From Thalassobaculum litoreum DSM 18839 (lineage in GTDB: Bacteria; Pseudomonadota; Alphaproteobacteria; Thalassobaculales; Thalassobaculaceae), in the NCBI RefSeq assembly GCF_900102465.1, contig NZ_FNBW01000003.1, positions 1 through 64,000 on the forward strand: a stretch of 64,000 nucleotides of DNA, in the 5' to 3' direction. Position 1 is the stretch's first letter, and every line of letters starts with the position of its first letter. The position numbers and the translations under genes were made by a program. A model generated the notes under the pieces. The model was given only the letters and a program-made list of their open reading frames with translations. It did not search any database and had not been told where the DNA came from. This document shows positions 16,499 to 26,511 of the stretch, one piece after another.

Positions 16499-17650
16499 TT
16501 GAGTATCCTGCGAGCGCTTGGGCCGGTTGTGGCCCGCACGTCGTCGATGGAACCCCTCCGGGCTGGGTTCGGGGCCCTGCTGGGCCTGGGACTGGTCGGT
16601 CAGTTTATCTTGTCTCCGACCGTCGATCTGACGGATGGGCTGTACCTCGTGGCGCCGCTTGGTGCGACGTCGGTGCTCCTGTTCGCCGTGCCGAACAGTC
16701 CGCTTGCCCAGCCCTGGTCCGCGATCGTCGGGAATACCGTTGCCGCTCTGGTCGCCGTCTCCGTCTGTATGGTCGTGAGTGATCCGGTTGCCCGAATAGC
16801 GCTGTCCGTCGGACTTGCGGTCTTCGCCACAATCGGCTGTCGCGCGGTCCATCCGCCTGCGGGTGCCGTCGCGATGACCGCCGCAATGAGCCCAGACGCA
16901 ATGGAGCGACTGGGATTCTGGTTTGCCCTCGCCCCCATCGCGACCGGCACGATCGCGCTGGTGCTCGTCGCGATCGCCTACGCGCGGATCACGGGGCGCC
17001 GGTACCCGTTCCGTCAGTTCGACGATCCGCACTCGAAGGAATCCGGTGACACGGACCCTGCGGAGCGGCTGGGGCTGTCTGAGCAGGACCTGACCGACAT
17101 CCTGGAACGCTACCGGCAGTCGTTCAATCTCGGCGTCAAGGACCTTGCCCGTCTGATCGGCGCCGCGGAAGTTCAGGTGGCAACCCAGCAAGCCGGTCCG
17201 CTCACCGCCGCCGATATCATGTCGAGGAATCTGACAACCGTGAGACTGACGACCCCGCTCGGGGACGTCGCCGACCTGTTCAAGCGACACCGCTTCACTT
17301 CGCTCCCCGTCATTGATTCCGACGCCAGGTTCCTCGGAGTGATCTTCCAGATACATCTGATCGGCCGTGCGCGAGACGATGCCTTGCGTCTCGATCGCGG
17401 TTTCGCACCCGCTCTGCGGCGGCTGGTTGACCGCGCGCGCGGCAGGCCGGTTCTGGCGGGAGATATCATGAGTGCGACCGGCCCTCGGGCCGTAGCCACG
17501 ACCCCGCTGAGTGTCCTTCTGGCGATGATGGGCGACCGGGATGTCGATGCGGTGCCGGTGCTCGACTGTGGAAAGCTCATCGGGATCGTCACCCGAACCG
17601 ATCTGATCGCGGCGATGGCGCGCCGCATCGCGAGAACCCCGTCCGGCTAA
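16499..17650 (+). CDS. HPP-family membrane protein with tandem CBS domains
   Basis: 383 residues from a TTG start with AAGGA 6 bases upstream. The N-terminal half (~15-165) is an HPP domain of four helices, with the name motif at V-H-P-P-A-G-A-V-A. The C-terminal part holds two CBS repeats (T-A-A-D-I-M-S-R-N and L-A-G-D-I-M-S-A-T-G), which usually bind adenine nucleotides. HPP proteins in cyanobacteria and chloroplasts transport nitrite, and this gene follows nap/nnrS, so a nitrite or nitrate transport or sensing role is a reasonable inference. 241 bases separate it from nnrS, so it may have its own promoter. Confidence 0.85.
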   Translation: MSILRALGPVVARTSSMEPLRAGFGALLGLGLVGQFILSPTVDLTDGLYLVAPLGATSVLLFAVPNSPLAQPWSAIVGNTVAALVAVSVCMVVSDPVARIALSVGLAVFATIGCRAVHPPAGAVAMTAAMSPDAMERLGFWFALAPIATGTIALVLVAIAYARITGRRYPFRQFDDPHSKESGDTDPAERLGLSEQDLTDILERYRQSFNLGVKDLARLIGAAEVQVATQQAGPLTAADIMSRNLTTVRLTTPLGDVADLFKRHRFTSLPVIDSDARFLGVIFQIHLIGRARDDALRLDRGFAPALRRLVDRARGRPVLAGDIMSATGPRAVATTPLSVLLAMMGDRDVDAVPVLDCGKLIGIVTRTDLIAAMARRIARTPSG

Positions 17651-17691
17651 GCCACACACGTCTCCTGTCCGACCCAGAGCGGTCAGTCTGA

Positions 17692-17919
17692 TCAAGCCTC
17701 CGATCGATTGCGGACTAAGAGCCAGCCGGCGATCGTCATTGTATCGCATGACCGCGCGCCATGTTTCCAAGCGTTCCGGTTACCCGTCGGAGCGCCCGGA
17801 TTGGCTCCGCCGTGCATACTGCATCGCTTGCGACCTCTGACCGCCGGGGATTGGCAGGGCATCGCCGCCCGAGCCCTGGCCGAGTAAAGTGCGGGCCCGT
17901 GCGGCCTTTTCGGTCTCAT
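17692..17919 (-). CDS. Small HGG-motif protein (possibly decaying)
   Basis: 75 residues. The core P-C-Q-S-P-A-V-R-G-R-K-R-C-S-M-H-G-G-A then G-A-P-T-G-N-R-N-A-W-K-H-G matches a family of short alphaproteobacterial proteins with a Cys-Cys-His motif and a basic G-N-R-N-A tail (related to HGGxSTGPRT proteins), often on mobile DNA. Function unknown. The start is uncertain: sequence upstream is not protein-like and the N-terminal ~20 residues may be spurious. No good ribosome binding site is seen. Confidence 0.5.
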   Translation of the reverse strand: MRPKRPHGPALYSARARAAMPCQSPAVRGRKRCSMHGGANPGAPTGNRNAWKHGARSCDTMTIAGWLLVRNRSEA

Positions 17920-18254
17920 TGGGATTGAGCAGCAGCACCGTCGACGCTTTCGGCTGGTCGCTGGTGGACGGAGTGCGCCGGGTAGCTCTGGTCCTCTCAT
18001 CTCCCTCGCCGTGCTTTCGTGCCGATATTCTGAGACGTGCCGCAGCGCTTTCCGATGATGCGTCCGCCGTTCCGATGGCGGGGAAGCTGGAACTTGAAGA
18101 TCGCTGCCGCCCTCGCCCCTTTGAAGCAGTAGCAGAATGCCGTCTGGAGGTTGACGGACTCCCCATTCAAATGAGGGACCAAACGGGGCTCAGACCAGGA
18201 CCAGGACCAGGACCAGGACCATATTTCGCCGGACTCTGTGTCCGCCAATACCCG
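17920..18254. other. Probably non-coding stretch with a hexanucleotide repeat
   Basis: 335 bases between the HGG protein and the LysR gene. Frames here are short and compositionally odd (one encodes Ser-Trp repeats from the tandem hexamer). It may be degraded former coding sequence. No tRNA or terminator is evident. Confidence 0.4.
18193..18220. repeat. (GACCAG)n tandem hexanucleotide repeat
   Basis: Four complete GACCAG units plus GACC, 28 bases in all. It lies 35 bases downstream of the LysR gene stop on the other side, in apparently non-coding DNA. Such short repeats are prone to slippage. Confidence 0.9.
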
Positions 18255-19127
18255 TTAAGCGCTCTCAGGCTGCCCCAATCGCGCCACGATGAACTCCCCG
18301 AACGCCCGGACCACCGGCGGCGGTCGTGTCGAGGCGTAGGCGATCGACAGGCCGATCTCCGGCAGCGCGGGCAGGCCCCGCGCCACCACGAAAAGGTCCG
18401 GCGGCACCGCTGAGCGGGTCACCACGCTGAACGCCAGGCCCGAGCGCGCGATCGCCAGCAGACCGGCGAAGCCGTCGCTCGCATGGGTGATGCGGTAGGG
18501 ACGTCCCGCCGCCTCGAGCGCGCTCTTCGCCATGCGGTGATCCAGGGTATCGGGCCCGGACAGGGCGAGCGGCAGGACCGGCGCCCGCAGCAGCTCGGGC
18601 TGCGGCGCGTTGGCGATCCACACGAAGGACTCCCGGCGGAAGATCTCTTCCGCCGGAGCCGAGCCGGGTCCGGACAGGGGCACGGACACGATGGCGAGAT
18701 CGATATGGCGGCGCTGCAGCAGCGGGCGCAGCGCCACCGTCGGGGCGCAGACGATCTCCACCTCCACCTCCGGATTGTCCCGACCGTACCGCCGCAGCAG
18801 GTCGGGGAAGAAGGCGGTCAGGTAATCCTCCGGACAGCCGAAGGCGATCGCCCCCTGCAGGCCCTGGGCGCGGATGGACGCCAGGGTCTCGTCATGGGCG
18901 GAGAGGATACGCTCCGCCCCGACCATCAGACGCTCGCCCGCCGCCGTCAGGGTGACGCCGGAGCCGGTGCGGTGAAACAGCCGCTCGCCGGTGATGTCCT
19001 CCAGCCGCTTCATCTGCAGGCTGACCGCCGACTGGGTGCGGCCCACGCGCTCGGCCGCGGCCCGGATGGACCCGGCCCGGGCGACGGCGACGAAACTGCG
19101 CAGCAGCAGGATGTCGAGATTGGCCAT
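18255..19127 (-). CDS. dgdR: LysR-family regulator, DgdR-like
   Basis: 290 residues: N-terminal winged HTH (L-L-R-S-F-V-A-V-A-R-A-G-S-I-R-A-A-A-E-R-V-G-R-T-Q-S-A-V-S pattern in the first ~60 residues) and a LysR substrate-binding domain. It is divergent from dgdA with a 106-base shared promoter region. In Burkholderia the same arrangement is the LysR repressor DgdR controlling 2,2-dialkylglycine decarboxylase. The assignment rests on the neighbour as well as the family. Confidence 0.75.
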   Translation of the reverse strand: MANLDILLLRSFVAVARAGSIRAAAERVGRTQSAVSLQMKRLEDITGERLFHRTGSGVTLTAAGERLMVGAERILSAHDETLASIRAQGLQGAIAFGCPEDYLTAFFPDLLRRYGRDNPEVEVEIVCAPTVALRPLLQRRHIDLAIVSVPLSGPGSAPAEEIFRRESFVWIANAPQPELLRAPVLPLALSGPDTLDHRMAKSALEAAGRPYRITHASDGFAGLLAIARSGLAFSVVTRSAVPPDLFVVARGLPALPEIGLSIAYASTRPPPVVRAFGEFIVARLGQPESA

Positions 19128-19209
19128 GGCTATAAGAAAAACTCGATTCCGCCATTAGTACTATGAAACTTTCTAACGCCAGTGGGGCGGGTAGTCTTGT
19201 CCCATGTGA

Positions 19210-20550
<1,341 letters not shown>

Positions 20551-20664
20551 GCTCTGGCGGAACTAGCCGGTGCGGATGGCACCGCACAGAACCGAATACC
20601 TATCAAAACACCGTCATAAGACCGCAGACAATCGGACCGACCCGCAGTTTCACTGACGCCTGCG

Positions 20665-20690
20665 GGAACCGTTCAATCCGCCTGCTCGTT
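20665..20690 (+). promoter_or_regulatory. EcfG-type (general stress) promoter before a 24-codon gene
   Basis: GGAAC at 20665-20669 and CGTT at 20687-20690 are separated by 17 bases, an exact match to the alphaproteobacterial EcfG consensus GGAAC-N16/17-CGTT. Transcription would start near 20697, about 30 bases before the ATG at 20727. Confidence 0.6.
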
Positions 20691-20726
20691 CCTCCGGCAC
20701 TGAGATCCTGTCGGAAGGACAATCCT

Positions 20727-20801
20727 ATGCATGGAATCATCTATCTCGTCGGCCTCGTCGTGATCGTGCTCGCGATCCTCTCGCTGCTCGGACTCGGCTG
20801 A
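20727..20801 (+). CDS. 24-residue single-helix membrane peptide
   Basis: The peptide begins M-H-G-I-I-Y-L-V-G-L-V-V-I-V and is almost entirely one hydrophobic helix ending L-G-L-G. A strong ribosome binding site (GGAAGGA, 20713-20719) lies 7 bases before the ATG. Similar very short M-x-G-I-I-Y-L-[VI]-G-L peptides are familiar from rhizobia. An EcfG-type promoter lies 36 bases upstream, suggesting stress induction. No biochemical function is known to me. Confidence 0.65.
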   Translation: MHGIIYLVGLVVIVLAILSLLGLG

Positions 20802-20877
20802 CGCCCGCCCGCCCCGGCCCGCGCCGCGGGTGAGGGGACGCCGCGGACATGCGGCAGGCTTACATATGGAGACGACA

Positions 20878-21774
20878 ATGGCAGAGACGTTGCGTGCCGC
20901 TGAACCGGCGGGGGTCGTGCATTCCGATACTGGAGCGGCCGCCAGTCACATCGATTGGGCGGCGATTTTCGTGGGGGCTCTGCTGGCGACGGCGGTGTCC
21001 TTCGTCCTGAACGGCTTCGGCGCGGCGATCGGGCTGTCCGTGGTGTCGCCCTTCGGGGCGGATGGCATCGGCGGGACGGCCATGCTGATCGCGGTGGCGC
21101 TCTGGATGATCTGGGTGCTGGTCTCGAGCTACATGGCCGGCGCCTACGTCACCGGCCGGATGCGGCGGCGCGCGTTCGATGCCACCGAGCATGAGTCGGA
21201 CGTGCGCGACGGCGTGCACGGGCTGGCGGTCTGGGCCCTGGGCGTTCTGTTCAGCGCCTTCCTGCTGGCCGCCACCGTCGATACCGCCGCGCGGACCGGC
21301 GCGCAGCTCGCCACGGCGGCCGGCGGCGCGGTCGCGGAGATGGCCGGCTCGGGCTACGAATACGAGCTGAACCAGCTTCTGCGCCCGGCCGAGCCCGGCC
21401 GGTTCTCCTCCCAGCCGGAAAGTCGGGCGGCAATCGTCGACGAGCTGCTGCCGATCGTCGAACGGTCGGTGGAGCGCGGTGAGATCTCCCAGCCGGACCG
21501 CGCCTATCTGGCCGGCGTGGTGGCCGCGCGGACGAGCCTCAGCGAGCAGGAAGCCATCCTGCGGGTGAACCAGATGGCCGCGACCGTGCAGGCCTCGGTC
21601 GAGGAGGCGAAGGACGCGGTTGAGACCGCCCGGGTCGCCTCGGTGCTGAGTGCCTTCGTGTTGGCGGCGGCCCTGCTGATCTCCGGCGCGGGGGCCTGGT
21701 GGGCCGCTGCCGTCGGCGGCACGCATCGCGATGACCAGACGGTCATCAAGTGGCTCTCCGGGCCGCGTCGCTGA
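20878..21774 (+). CDS. Membrane protein of unknown function (PhnA-like in alphaproteobacteria)
   Basis: 298 residues. Hydrophobic helices lie near residues 22-45, 60-82, 112-132 and 258-280, with a soluble ~120-residue segment (about 135-255) rich in Glu/Ala helices. ATG 20878 is preferred to ATG 20866 because GGAG (20868-20871) precedes it at 6 bases. Related proteins are sometimes labelled PhnA-like, but nothing links it to phosphonates. It sits between two tiny membrane peptides and the three may form one unit. Confidence 0.65.
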   Translation: MAETLRAAEPAGVVHSDTGAAASHIDWAAIFVGALLATAVSFVLNGFGAAIGLSVVSPFGADGIGGTAMLIAVALWMIWVLVSSYMAGAYVTGRMRRRAFDATEHESDVRDGVHGLAVWALGVLFSAFLLAATVDTAARTGAQLATAAGGAVAEMAGSGYEYELNQLLRPAEPGRFSSQPESRAAIVDELLPIVERSVERGEISQPDRAYLAGVVAARTSLSEQEAILRVNQMAATVQASVEEAKDAVETARVASVLSAFVLAAALLISGAGAWWAAAVGGTHRDDQTVIKWLSGPRR

Positions 21775-21801
21775 CGCCGCCCCGCGATTGGAGGAGACAT
21801 C

Positions 21802-21873
21802 ATGCCCTACCTGATCCTGTGGCTGCTCGGCATGCCGCTGACCGTGGTCATCCTGCTGGCCCTGGTGCTGTAG
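21802..21873 (+). CDS. 23-residue membrane peptide
   Basis: M-P-Y-L-I-L-W-L-L-G-M-P then T-V-V-I-L-L-A-L-V-L: one hydrophobic helix with a central Gly-Met-Pro. The ribosome binding site GGAGGAGA is very strong (6-7 bases before the ATG). It is followed 28 bases later by a strong terminator, which supports a real 3'-terminal gene. Short W-L-L-G-x-P-L peptides occur in other alphaproteobacteria. Function unknown. Confidence 0.65.
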   Translation: MPYLILWLLGMPLTVVILLALVL

Positions 21874-21901
21874 ACGCCGAGAAAGTCAGTCTGACGACAG
21901 T

Positions 21902-21935
21902 GGCGGGTTCCTTCGGGAGCCCGCCGCTTTTTTTG
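21902..21935 (+). terminator. Intrinsic terminator
   Basis: GCGGG (21903-21907) pairs with CCCGC near 21920-21924 around a TTCC...GGGA stem extension, followed by a run of eight T. It ends the unit containing the small membrane peptides. Confidence 0.85.
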
Positions 21936-22072
21936 GGCTGCGTCCATCGCCGACGACCCGTCATCCCAACCGGGACCGCCCTCCAGAATCGCCCATCCGT
22001 CCGGTGAGGAAGTCAGAGCCAGGGAGGCGTCCGACCTGCGGCTCTTCCAGCGCTTGAAGCGCCGGGCATGAC

Positions 22073-23008
22073 TTAGTCCTGCGAGGACGAGACGGGGTCC
22101 GCGGGCAAGATCGGTCGGCGCCAACGGCGGGTGTGTTCGACCAGGGCCCTCAGCTTCGGGGCCATGTTCAGACGCTGCGGGTAGTAGAGAAACAGCCCCG
22201 GGAACGGCGGCAGGAACTCCTCGAGCAGCGACACCAGCTCGCCGCGGTCGACGTAGGGTCGGAATGTATCGGCGGTCGCGAAGGTGATGCCGCCGCCGTT
22301 GAGGGCCATCCGAAGCATGAGCCACAGGTCGTTCGTGGTGACGTAGGGGTCGACGGCCACGTCGAAGGGAACGCCAGCCTCCTCGAATTCCCAGCGGTGC
22401 GGGGCGATGTTGGGCGCGCGGCGCCAGCCGATACAGCGATGATGGACCAGATCGCGGGGGTGGGCCGGCGCATGATGGGCGGCGAGATAGCCGGGGGCCG
22501 CAACCACCGCCTCGCGCTGGTCGCCCGTCACCGGGACGGCGATCATGTCCATTTCGATCACTTCGCCCAGGCGAACACCGGCGTCGAAACCGGCGGCGAC
22601 GATGTCGAACTCCTCGTCCGTCACCGTCACGTCGAGTTCCACCGCCGGATGGGCATTGGCGAACCTGACAAGGAACGGGCCCGACAGAAACTCTTCGGCG
22701 ATCGAGGTCACGGCGAGTTTCAGCAATCCGCTTGGCCGATCCGCTCCGCCGAGCCCTTCCAGCGCGACGTCGATATCGGACATCGGCTGAGACAGGGCCG
22801 CGTAGAGCCGCTCGCCCGCTTCTGTCAGCCGTACCGATCGGGTGGTTCGCGTTACCAGGGTGATGCCGAGGCTGTCTTCGAGGCGTCGCACGCCCTGGCT
22901 TACGGCAGAGCGCGTGACACCCAGCCGGTCGGCCGCAGCGCGGAAGTTTTTCTCTTCGGCCACTGCAGCGAACAGGGGCAGGAGGTTCAGGTCGATTTTT
23001 ATTGTCAA
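22073..23008 (-). CDS. LysR-family transcriptional regulator
   Basis: 311 residues from a TTG start (no ATG or GTG is available at the family start). N-terminal HTH: L-P-L-F-A-A-V-A-E-E-K-N-F-R-A-A-A-D-R-L region with R-S-A-V-S-Q; C-terminal LysR substrate domain of the CrgA/PBP2 type (F-D-A-G-V-R-L-G, C-I-G-W-R). It is divergent from an SDR gene with a 92-base gap, so it very probably regulates that gene. Confidence 0.85.
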   Translation of the reverse strand: MTIKIDLNLLPLFAAVAEEKNFRAAADRLGVTRSAVSQGVRRLEDSLGITLVTRTTRSVRLTEAGERLYAALSQPMSDIDVALEGLGGADRPSGLLKLAVTSIAEEFLSGPFLVRFANAHPAVELDVTVTDEEFDIVAAGFDAGVRLGEVIEMDMIAVPVTGDQREAVVAAPGYLAAHHAPAHPRDLVHHRCIGWRRAPNIAPHRWEFEEAGVPFDVAVDPYVTTNDLWLMLRMALNGGGITFATADTFRPYVDRGELVSLLEEFLPPFPGLFLYYPQRLNMAPKLRALVEHTRRWRRPILPADPVSSSQD

Positions 23009-23100
23009 ATGAAGCTAACCATAATGTCCATCAGGGCATGGATACCGCTAACCATCAAGAAGGTCCACCTCCGAGGCTTCACGCAATCACGGAGAAGACG

Positions 23101-23823
23101 ATGGATAAGGTTGTTCTTGTTACCGGAGCGTCTGGCGGTATCGGCGAGGGCATTGCCCGTGAACTTGCCGCCCAAGGCGCGAAGGTGCTTCTGGGTGCGC
23201 GCCGGCTTGACCGCATTGAGGCTGTCTCGGACGCCATCTGTGGCGCCGGCGGCACGGCCCGGGCCCGGGTCCTGGACGTCACCGATCGTGAAGCGATGTT
23301 CGCCTTCGCCGAAGCCGCGGTGGACCTTTGGGGCCGCATCGACGTGCTGGTGAACAACGCCGGAATCATGCCGTTATCGCCGCTTTCCGCCGGAAAGCAT
23401 GACGAATGGGAGCGGATGGTCGATGTGAACATCAAGGGCACGCTCTGGGGCATGGGGGCGGTGCTGCCCCACATGGAGAAGCAGGGCTTCGGACAGATCG
23501 TCAATATCGGCTCCATCGGCGCCCTGGCCGTGGTGCCGACGGCCTCGGTCTACTGCGCGACGAAATTCGCCGTCCGGGCCCTGTCGGACGGACTTCGGCA
23601 GGAGAGCGACACGATCCGGGTGACCTGCGTGAATCCGGGCGTCGTCGAGAGCGACCTCGCTTCCACCATCACTCATGAGGGGACCAAGGCATTGATGGAT
23701 GCGTATCGCGCGATCGCCCTGCGGCCCTCGGACATCGCCCGGGCCGTGCGCCAGGTGATCGAGGCGCCGTATGGCGTCGACACGACTGAGATCACCATCC
23801 GACCCACCCGGTCGCCGCATTGA
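23101..23823 (+). CDS. Short-chain dehydrogenase/reductase (SDR)
   Basis: 240 residues. NAD(P) motif T-G-A-S-G-G-I-G-E-G near the start, N-N-A-G at ~83-86, catalytic Ser in N-I-G-S-I-G, and Y-C-A-T-K (catalytic Tyr/Lys). ATG 23101 with GGAG ~9 bases upstream is preferred over a frame to 23002. Divergent from a LysR gene and followed by an Atu4866-type gene; this trio suggests an inducible oxidoreductase whose substrate is unknown. Confidence 0.9.
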   Translation: MDKVVLVTGASGGIGEGIARELAAQGAKVLLGARRLDRIEAVSDAICGAGGTARARVLDVTDREAMFAFAEAAVDLWGRIDVLVNNAGIMPLSPLSAGKHDEWERMVDVNIKGTLWGMGAVLPHMEKQGFGQIVNIGSIGALAVVPTASVYCATKFAVRALSDGLRQESDTIRVTCVNPGVVESDLASTITHEGTKALMDAYRAIALRPSDIARAVRQVIEAPYGVDTTEITIRPTRSPH

Positions 23824-23850
23824 TCCCAACCGAACGTATGGGAGACCGTA

Positions 23851-24162
23851 ATGCAGAAAACTCTGACCACGCTCATGACTGTCGCCATGCTGGCACAACC
23901 GGTCGGCGCCGCCGGTACCGAGGCCGAGGCGAACCATCCGTATGTCGGGATGTGGGTTACCGAGGACGGACGGGTCCGCCACGAACTTCTGCCCAATGGC
24001 CGGTATGTGGAAGCCCGTGGGTCGCGCGAACGGGCCTATGAGGGCCGCTATGAGGTGACCGGCGACCATATCGAGTACTGGGACGACACCGGATTCACGG
24101 CCGACGGCGATTTCATCGACGGCGTCCTGTACCACGGGGGGATGGTGCTTTTCCGGCGATAG
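23851..24162 (+). CDS. Atu4866-type small secreted protein
   Basis: 103 residues. A Sec signal peptide (~1-20) precedes the Atu4866 domain: H-P-Y-V-G-M-W-V-T-E-D-G-R-V-R-H-E-L, then G-R-Y-E-V-T-G-D-H-I-E-Y-W-D-D-T-G-F-T-A-D-G-x-F and L-Y-H-G-G-M-V. The family is a small beta-rich fold of unknown function, often next to SDR genes. It lies 27 bases after the SDR gene, probably co-transcribed. Confidence 0.8.
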   Translation: MQKTLTTLMTVAMLAQPVGAAGTEAEANHPYVGMWVTEDGRVRHELLPNGRYVEARGSRERAYEGRYEVTGDHIEYWDDTGFTADGDFIDGVLYHGGMVLFRR

Positions 24163-24208
24163 GCCAGCCCGCCACCCCCAGCCCGCAACCCATCAAGAAT
24201 CCGCGCCC

Positions 24209-24279
24209 CGCAGAGAGCCCCTCGCAGAGAGCCCCTCGCCGGGCGCGGCCGCCGCAGACAGGCAAGGCAGACAGGCAAG
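24209..24279. repeat. Two adjacent short tandem duplications
   Basis: CGCAGAGAGCCCCT is present twice in tandem (24209-24236, period 14), and GCAGACAGGCAAG twice in tandem (24254-24279, period 13). Both are in the intergenic region before ygiQ and share the CAGA-AG core, suggesting slippage or stepwise duplication. Confidence 0.85.
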
Positions 24280-24363
24280 AAGGTCGCGAGTCGGCCCTCG
24301 ATTTGCTAAACTGGAGCCTTGCAGGTACAACCCGCGCCAATTCCATCATACGAGGCTTTTGCC

Positions 24364-26511
24364 GTGAACGCCGTTGTCCCCCCCGCCCGGCCCCGCCAAG
24401 GCGCGCGGGAGATCTTCAAGTACAAGAAGTACTGGGCCCACCGTTTCGGGGTGGCGCCGTTCCTGCCGATGAGCCGGGACGAAATGGATCTGCTCGGCTG
24501 GGACAGCTGCGACGTCATCCTGGTGACCGGCGACGCCTATGTGGACCACCCGAGCTTCGGCATGGCCGTCATCGGCCGCACGCTGGAGGCGCACGGCTTC
24601 CGCGTCGGCATCATCGCCCAGCCCGACTGGACCAGTGCCGAGGCGTTCAAGGAACTCGGCCGGCCGAACCTCTATTTCGGGGTAACGGCGGGCAACATGG
24701 ACAGCCTCGTCAACAACTACACCGCCGACAAGCGCATCCGCACCGACGACAACTACACGCCGGACGCCGCCCCCGGGAAGCGGCCGGACCGCGCCGTGCT
24801 GGTCTACTCCCAGCGCTGCCGCGAGGCGTTCCCGGACGCGCCGATCGTGCTCGGCGGCATCGAGGCGTCCCTGCGCCGGATCGCCCATTTCGACCATTGG
24901 AGCGAGAAGGTCCGCCGCTCGGTCCTGATCGACAGCAAGGCCGACGTGCTGCTCTACGGCAATGCCGAGCGCGCGATCATCGACGTCACCCACCGCATCG
25001 CCAAGGGCGACAACCCGCGCGACCTGTTCGACATCCGCGGCCTGGCGCTGGTCCGCAACGAGGCCGCCCCCGACTACCGCGAGATCGACATGACCTCGAT
25101 CGACGACGCGCCGGAGCGGGCCGAGCGCGGCGACGAGGAGCAGGTGATCCGCCTGCCGTCCTACGAGACCGTGCGCGACGACAAGGAGGTCTACGCCCAG
25201 GCCTCCCGCATCCTGCATCTGGAGAGCAATCCGGGGAACGCGCGCCCGCTGGTGCAGCGCCACGGCGACCGCGACGTCTGGGTGACGCCGCCGCCGATCC
25301 CGCTGACCACCAAGGAGATGGACTGGGTCTTCGACCATCCCTACGCGCGGGCACCTCACCCCTTCTACGGCGATGCGCGGATCCCGGCCTGGGAGATGAT
25401 CCGCTTCTCGGTGAACATCATGCGCGGCTGCTTCGGCGGCTGCACCTTCTGTTCGATCACCGAGCATGAGGGCCGGATCATCCAGTCGCGCAGCCAGGAG
25501 TCGATCGTCCGCGAGATCGAGGACATGCGCGACAAGGTGCCGGGATTCACCGGACAGGTCTCCGACCTCGGCGGGCCGACGGCGAACATGTACCGCATGG
25601 CCTGCAAGGACCCGGAGATCGAGAAGTCCTGCCGCCGGCTGTCCTGCGTGTACCCGACGATCTGCAAGAACCTGAACACCGACCACAAGCCGCTGATCGA
25701 CCTGTACAGGGCAGCCCGCGGCACCGAGGGCGTGAAGAAGGTCTCGATCAGCTCGGGACTGCGCTACGACCTCGCGGTGGAGAGCCCGGAATATGTGGAG
25801 GAGCTGGTCACCCACCATGTGGGCGGCTACCTGAAGATCGCGCCGGAGCATACCGAGGACGGTCCGCTCTCGCGGATGATGAAGCCGGGCATCGGCTCTT
25901 ACGACAAGTTCAAGGAGATGTTCGACGCGGCGGCCGCCAAGGCGGGCAAGAAGTACTTCCTCATCCCGTACTTCATCGCCGCCCATCCCGGCTGCACCGA
26001 CGAGGACATGATGAACCTCGCCCTGTGGCTGAAGAAGAACGGCTACCGGGCCGACCAGGTGCAGACGTTCACGCCGACGCCGATGGCGATGGCGACGGCC
26101 ATGTACTATTCCGGCCGCAACCCGCTGAAGCCGGTCCGCCGTGCCGGGACCGAGCGGGTGGAGACGGCCAAGGGCCTGCGCCAGCGCCGCCTGCACAAGG
26201 CGTTTCTGCGTTACCACGACGCCGAGAACTGGCCGCTGCTGCGCGAGGCGCTGAAGGAGATGGGTCGCGAGGACCTGATCGGCAACGGCAAGCACCACCT
26301 GATCCCGCGCTGGCAGCCCGCCGGCACCGGCAAGGCCGGCGGCGAGGGCCGCCGACGCGCGGGCGGCCCGGCCAAGGCGGGGGCTCCGGCCGGCTGGAAG
26401 CTGCCGCACCGCCCGGCCGAGATGGACCGCGAGGGCGGCGGCCGTCTGGGCGGCCGATCCCGGAACAAGGCCAAGCCGCAGGGCGCGAAGCGGAGTCGGG
26501 CGGCGCGTTAG
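24364..26511 (+). CDS. ygiQ: YgiQ-family radical SAM protein
   Basis: 715 residues from GTG 24364, whose spacing to the conserved [10 protein letters not shown] segment fits E. coli YgiQ; a TTG at 24319 has a ribosome site too close. The B12-binding-like N-terminal part ([13 protein letters not shown]) is followed by the radical SAM cluster motif [10 protein letters not shown] and the E-H-T-E-x-G-P-L-S-x-M-M-K-P segment. The C-terminus is a basic, disordered Lys/Arg/Gly tail. The family's reaction is not established. Its end overlaps the convergent HNH gene by 4 bases. Confidence 0.93.
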   Translation: MNAVVPPARPRQGAREIFKYKKYWAHRFGVAPFLPMSRDEMDLLGWDSCDVILVTGDAYVDHPSFGMAVIGRTLEAHGFRVGIIAQPDWTSAEAFKELGRPNLYFGVTAGNMDSLVNNYTADKRIRTDDNYTPDAAPGKRPDRAVLVYSQRCREAFPDAPIVLGGIEASLRRIAHFDHWSEKVRRSVLIDSKADVLLYGNAERAIIDVTHRIAKGDNPRDLFDIRGLALVRNEAAPDYREIDMTSIDDAPERAERGDEEQVIRLPSYETVRDDKEVYAQASRILHLESNPGNARPLVQRHGDRDVWVTPPPIPLTTKEMDWVFDHPYARAPHPFYGDARIPAWEMIRFSVNIMRGCFGGCTFCSITEHEGRIIQSRSQESIVREIEDMRDKVPGFTGQVSDLGGPTANMYRMACKDPEIEKSCRRLSCVYPTICKNLNTDHKPLIDLYRAARGTEGVKKVSISSGLRYDLAVESPEYVEELVTHHVGGYLKIAPEHTEDGPLSRMMKPGIGSYDKFKEMFDAAAAKAGKKYFLIPYFIAAHPGCTDEDMMNLALWLKKNGYRADQVQTFTPTPMAMATAMYYSGRNPLKPVRRAGTERVETAKGLRQRRLHKAFLRYHDAENWPLLREALKEMGREDLIGNGKHHLIPRWQPAGTGKAGGEGRRRAGGPAKAGAPAGWKLPHRPAEMDREGGGRLGGRSRNKAKPQGAKRSRAAR

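Noticed and set aside
18193-18220. Possible CRISPR-like repeat
   Set aside because: It is a 6-base tandem repeat without spacers and there are no cas genes in the window.
17997-18248. Minus-strand frame encoding Ser-Trp repeats
   Set aside because: The Ser-Trp run is just the GACCAG hexamer read in one frame; no ribosome site and no family resemblance.
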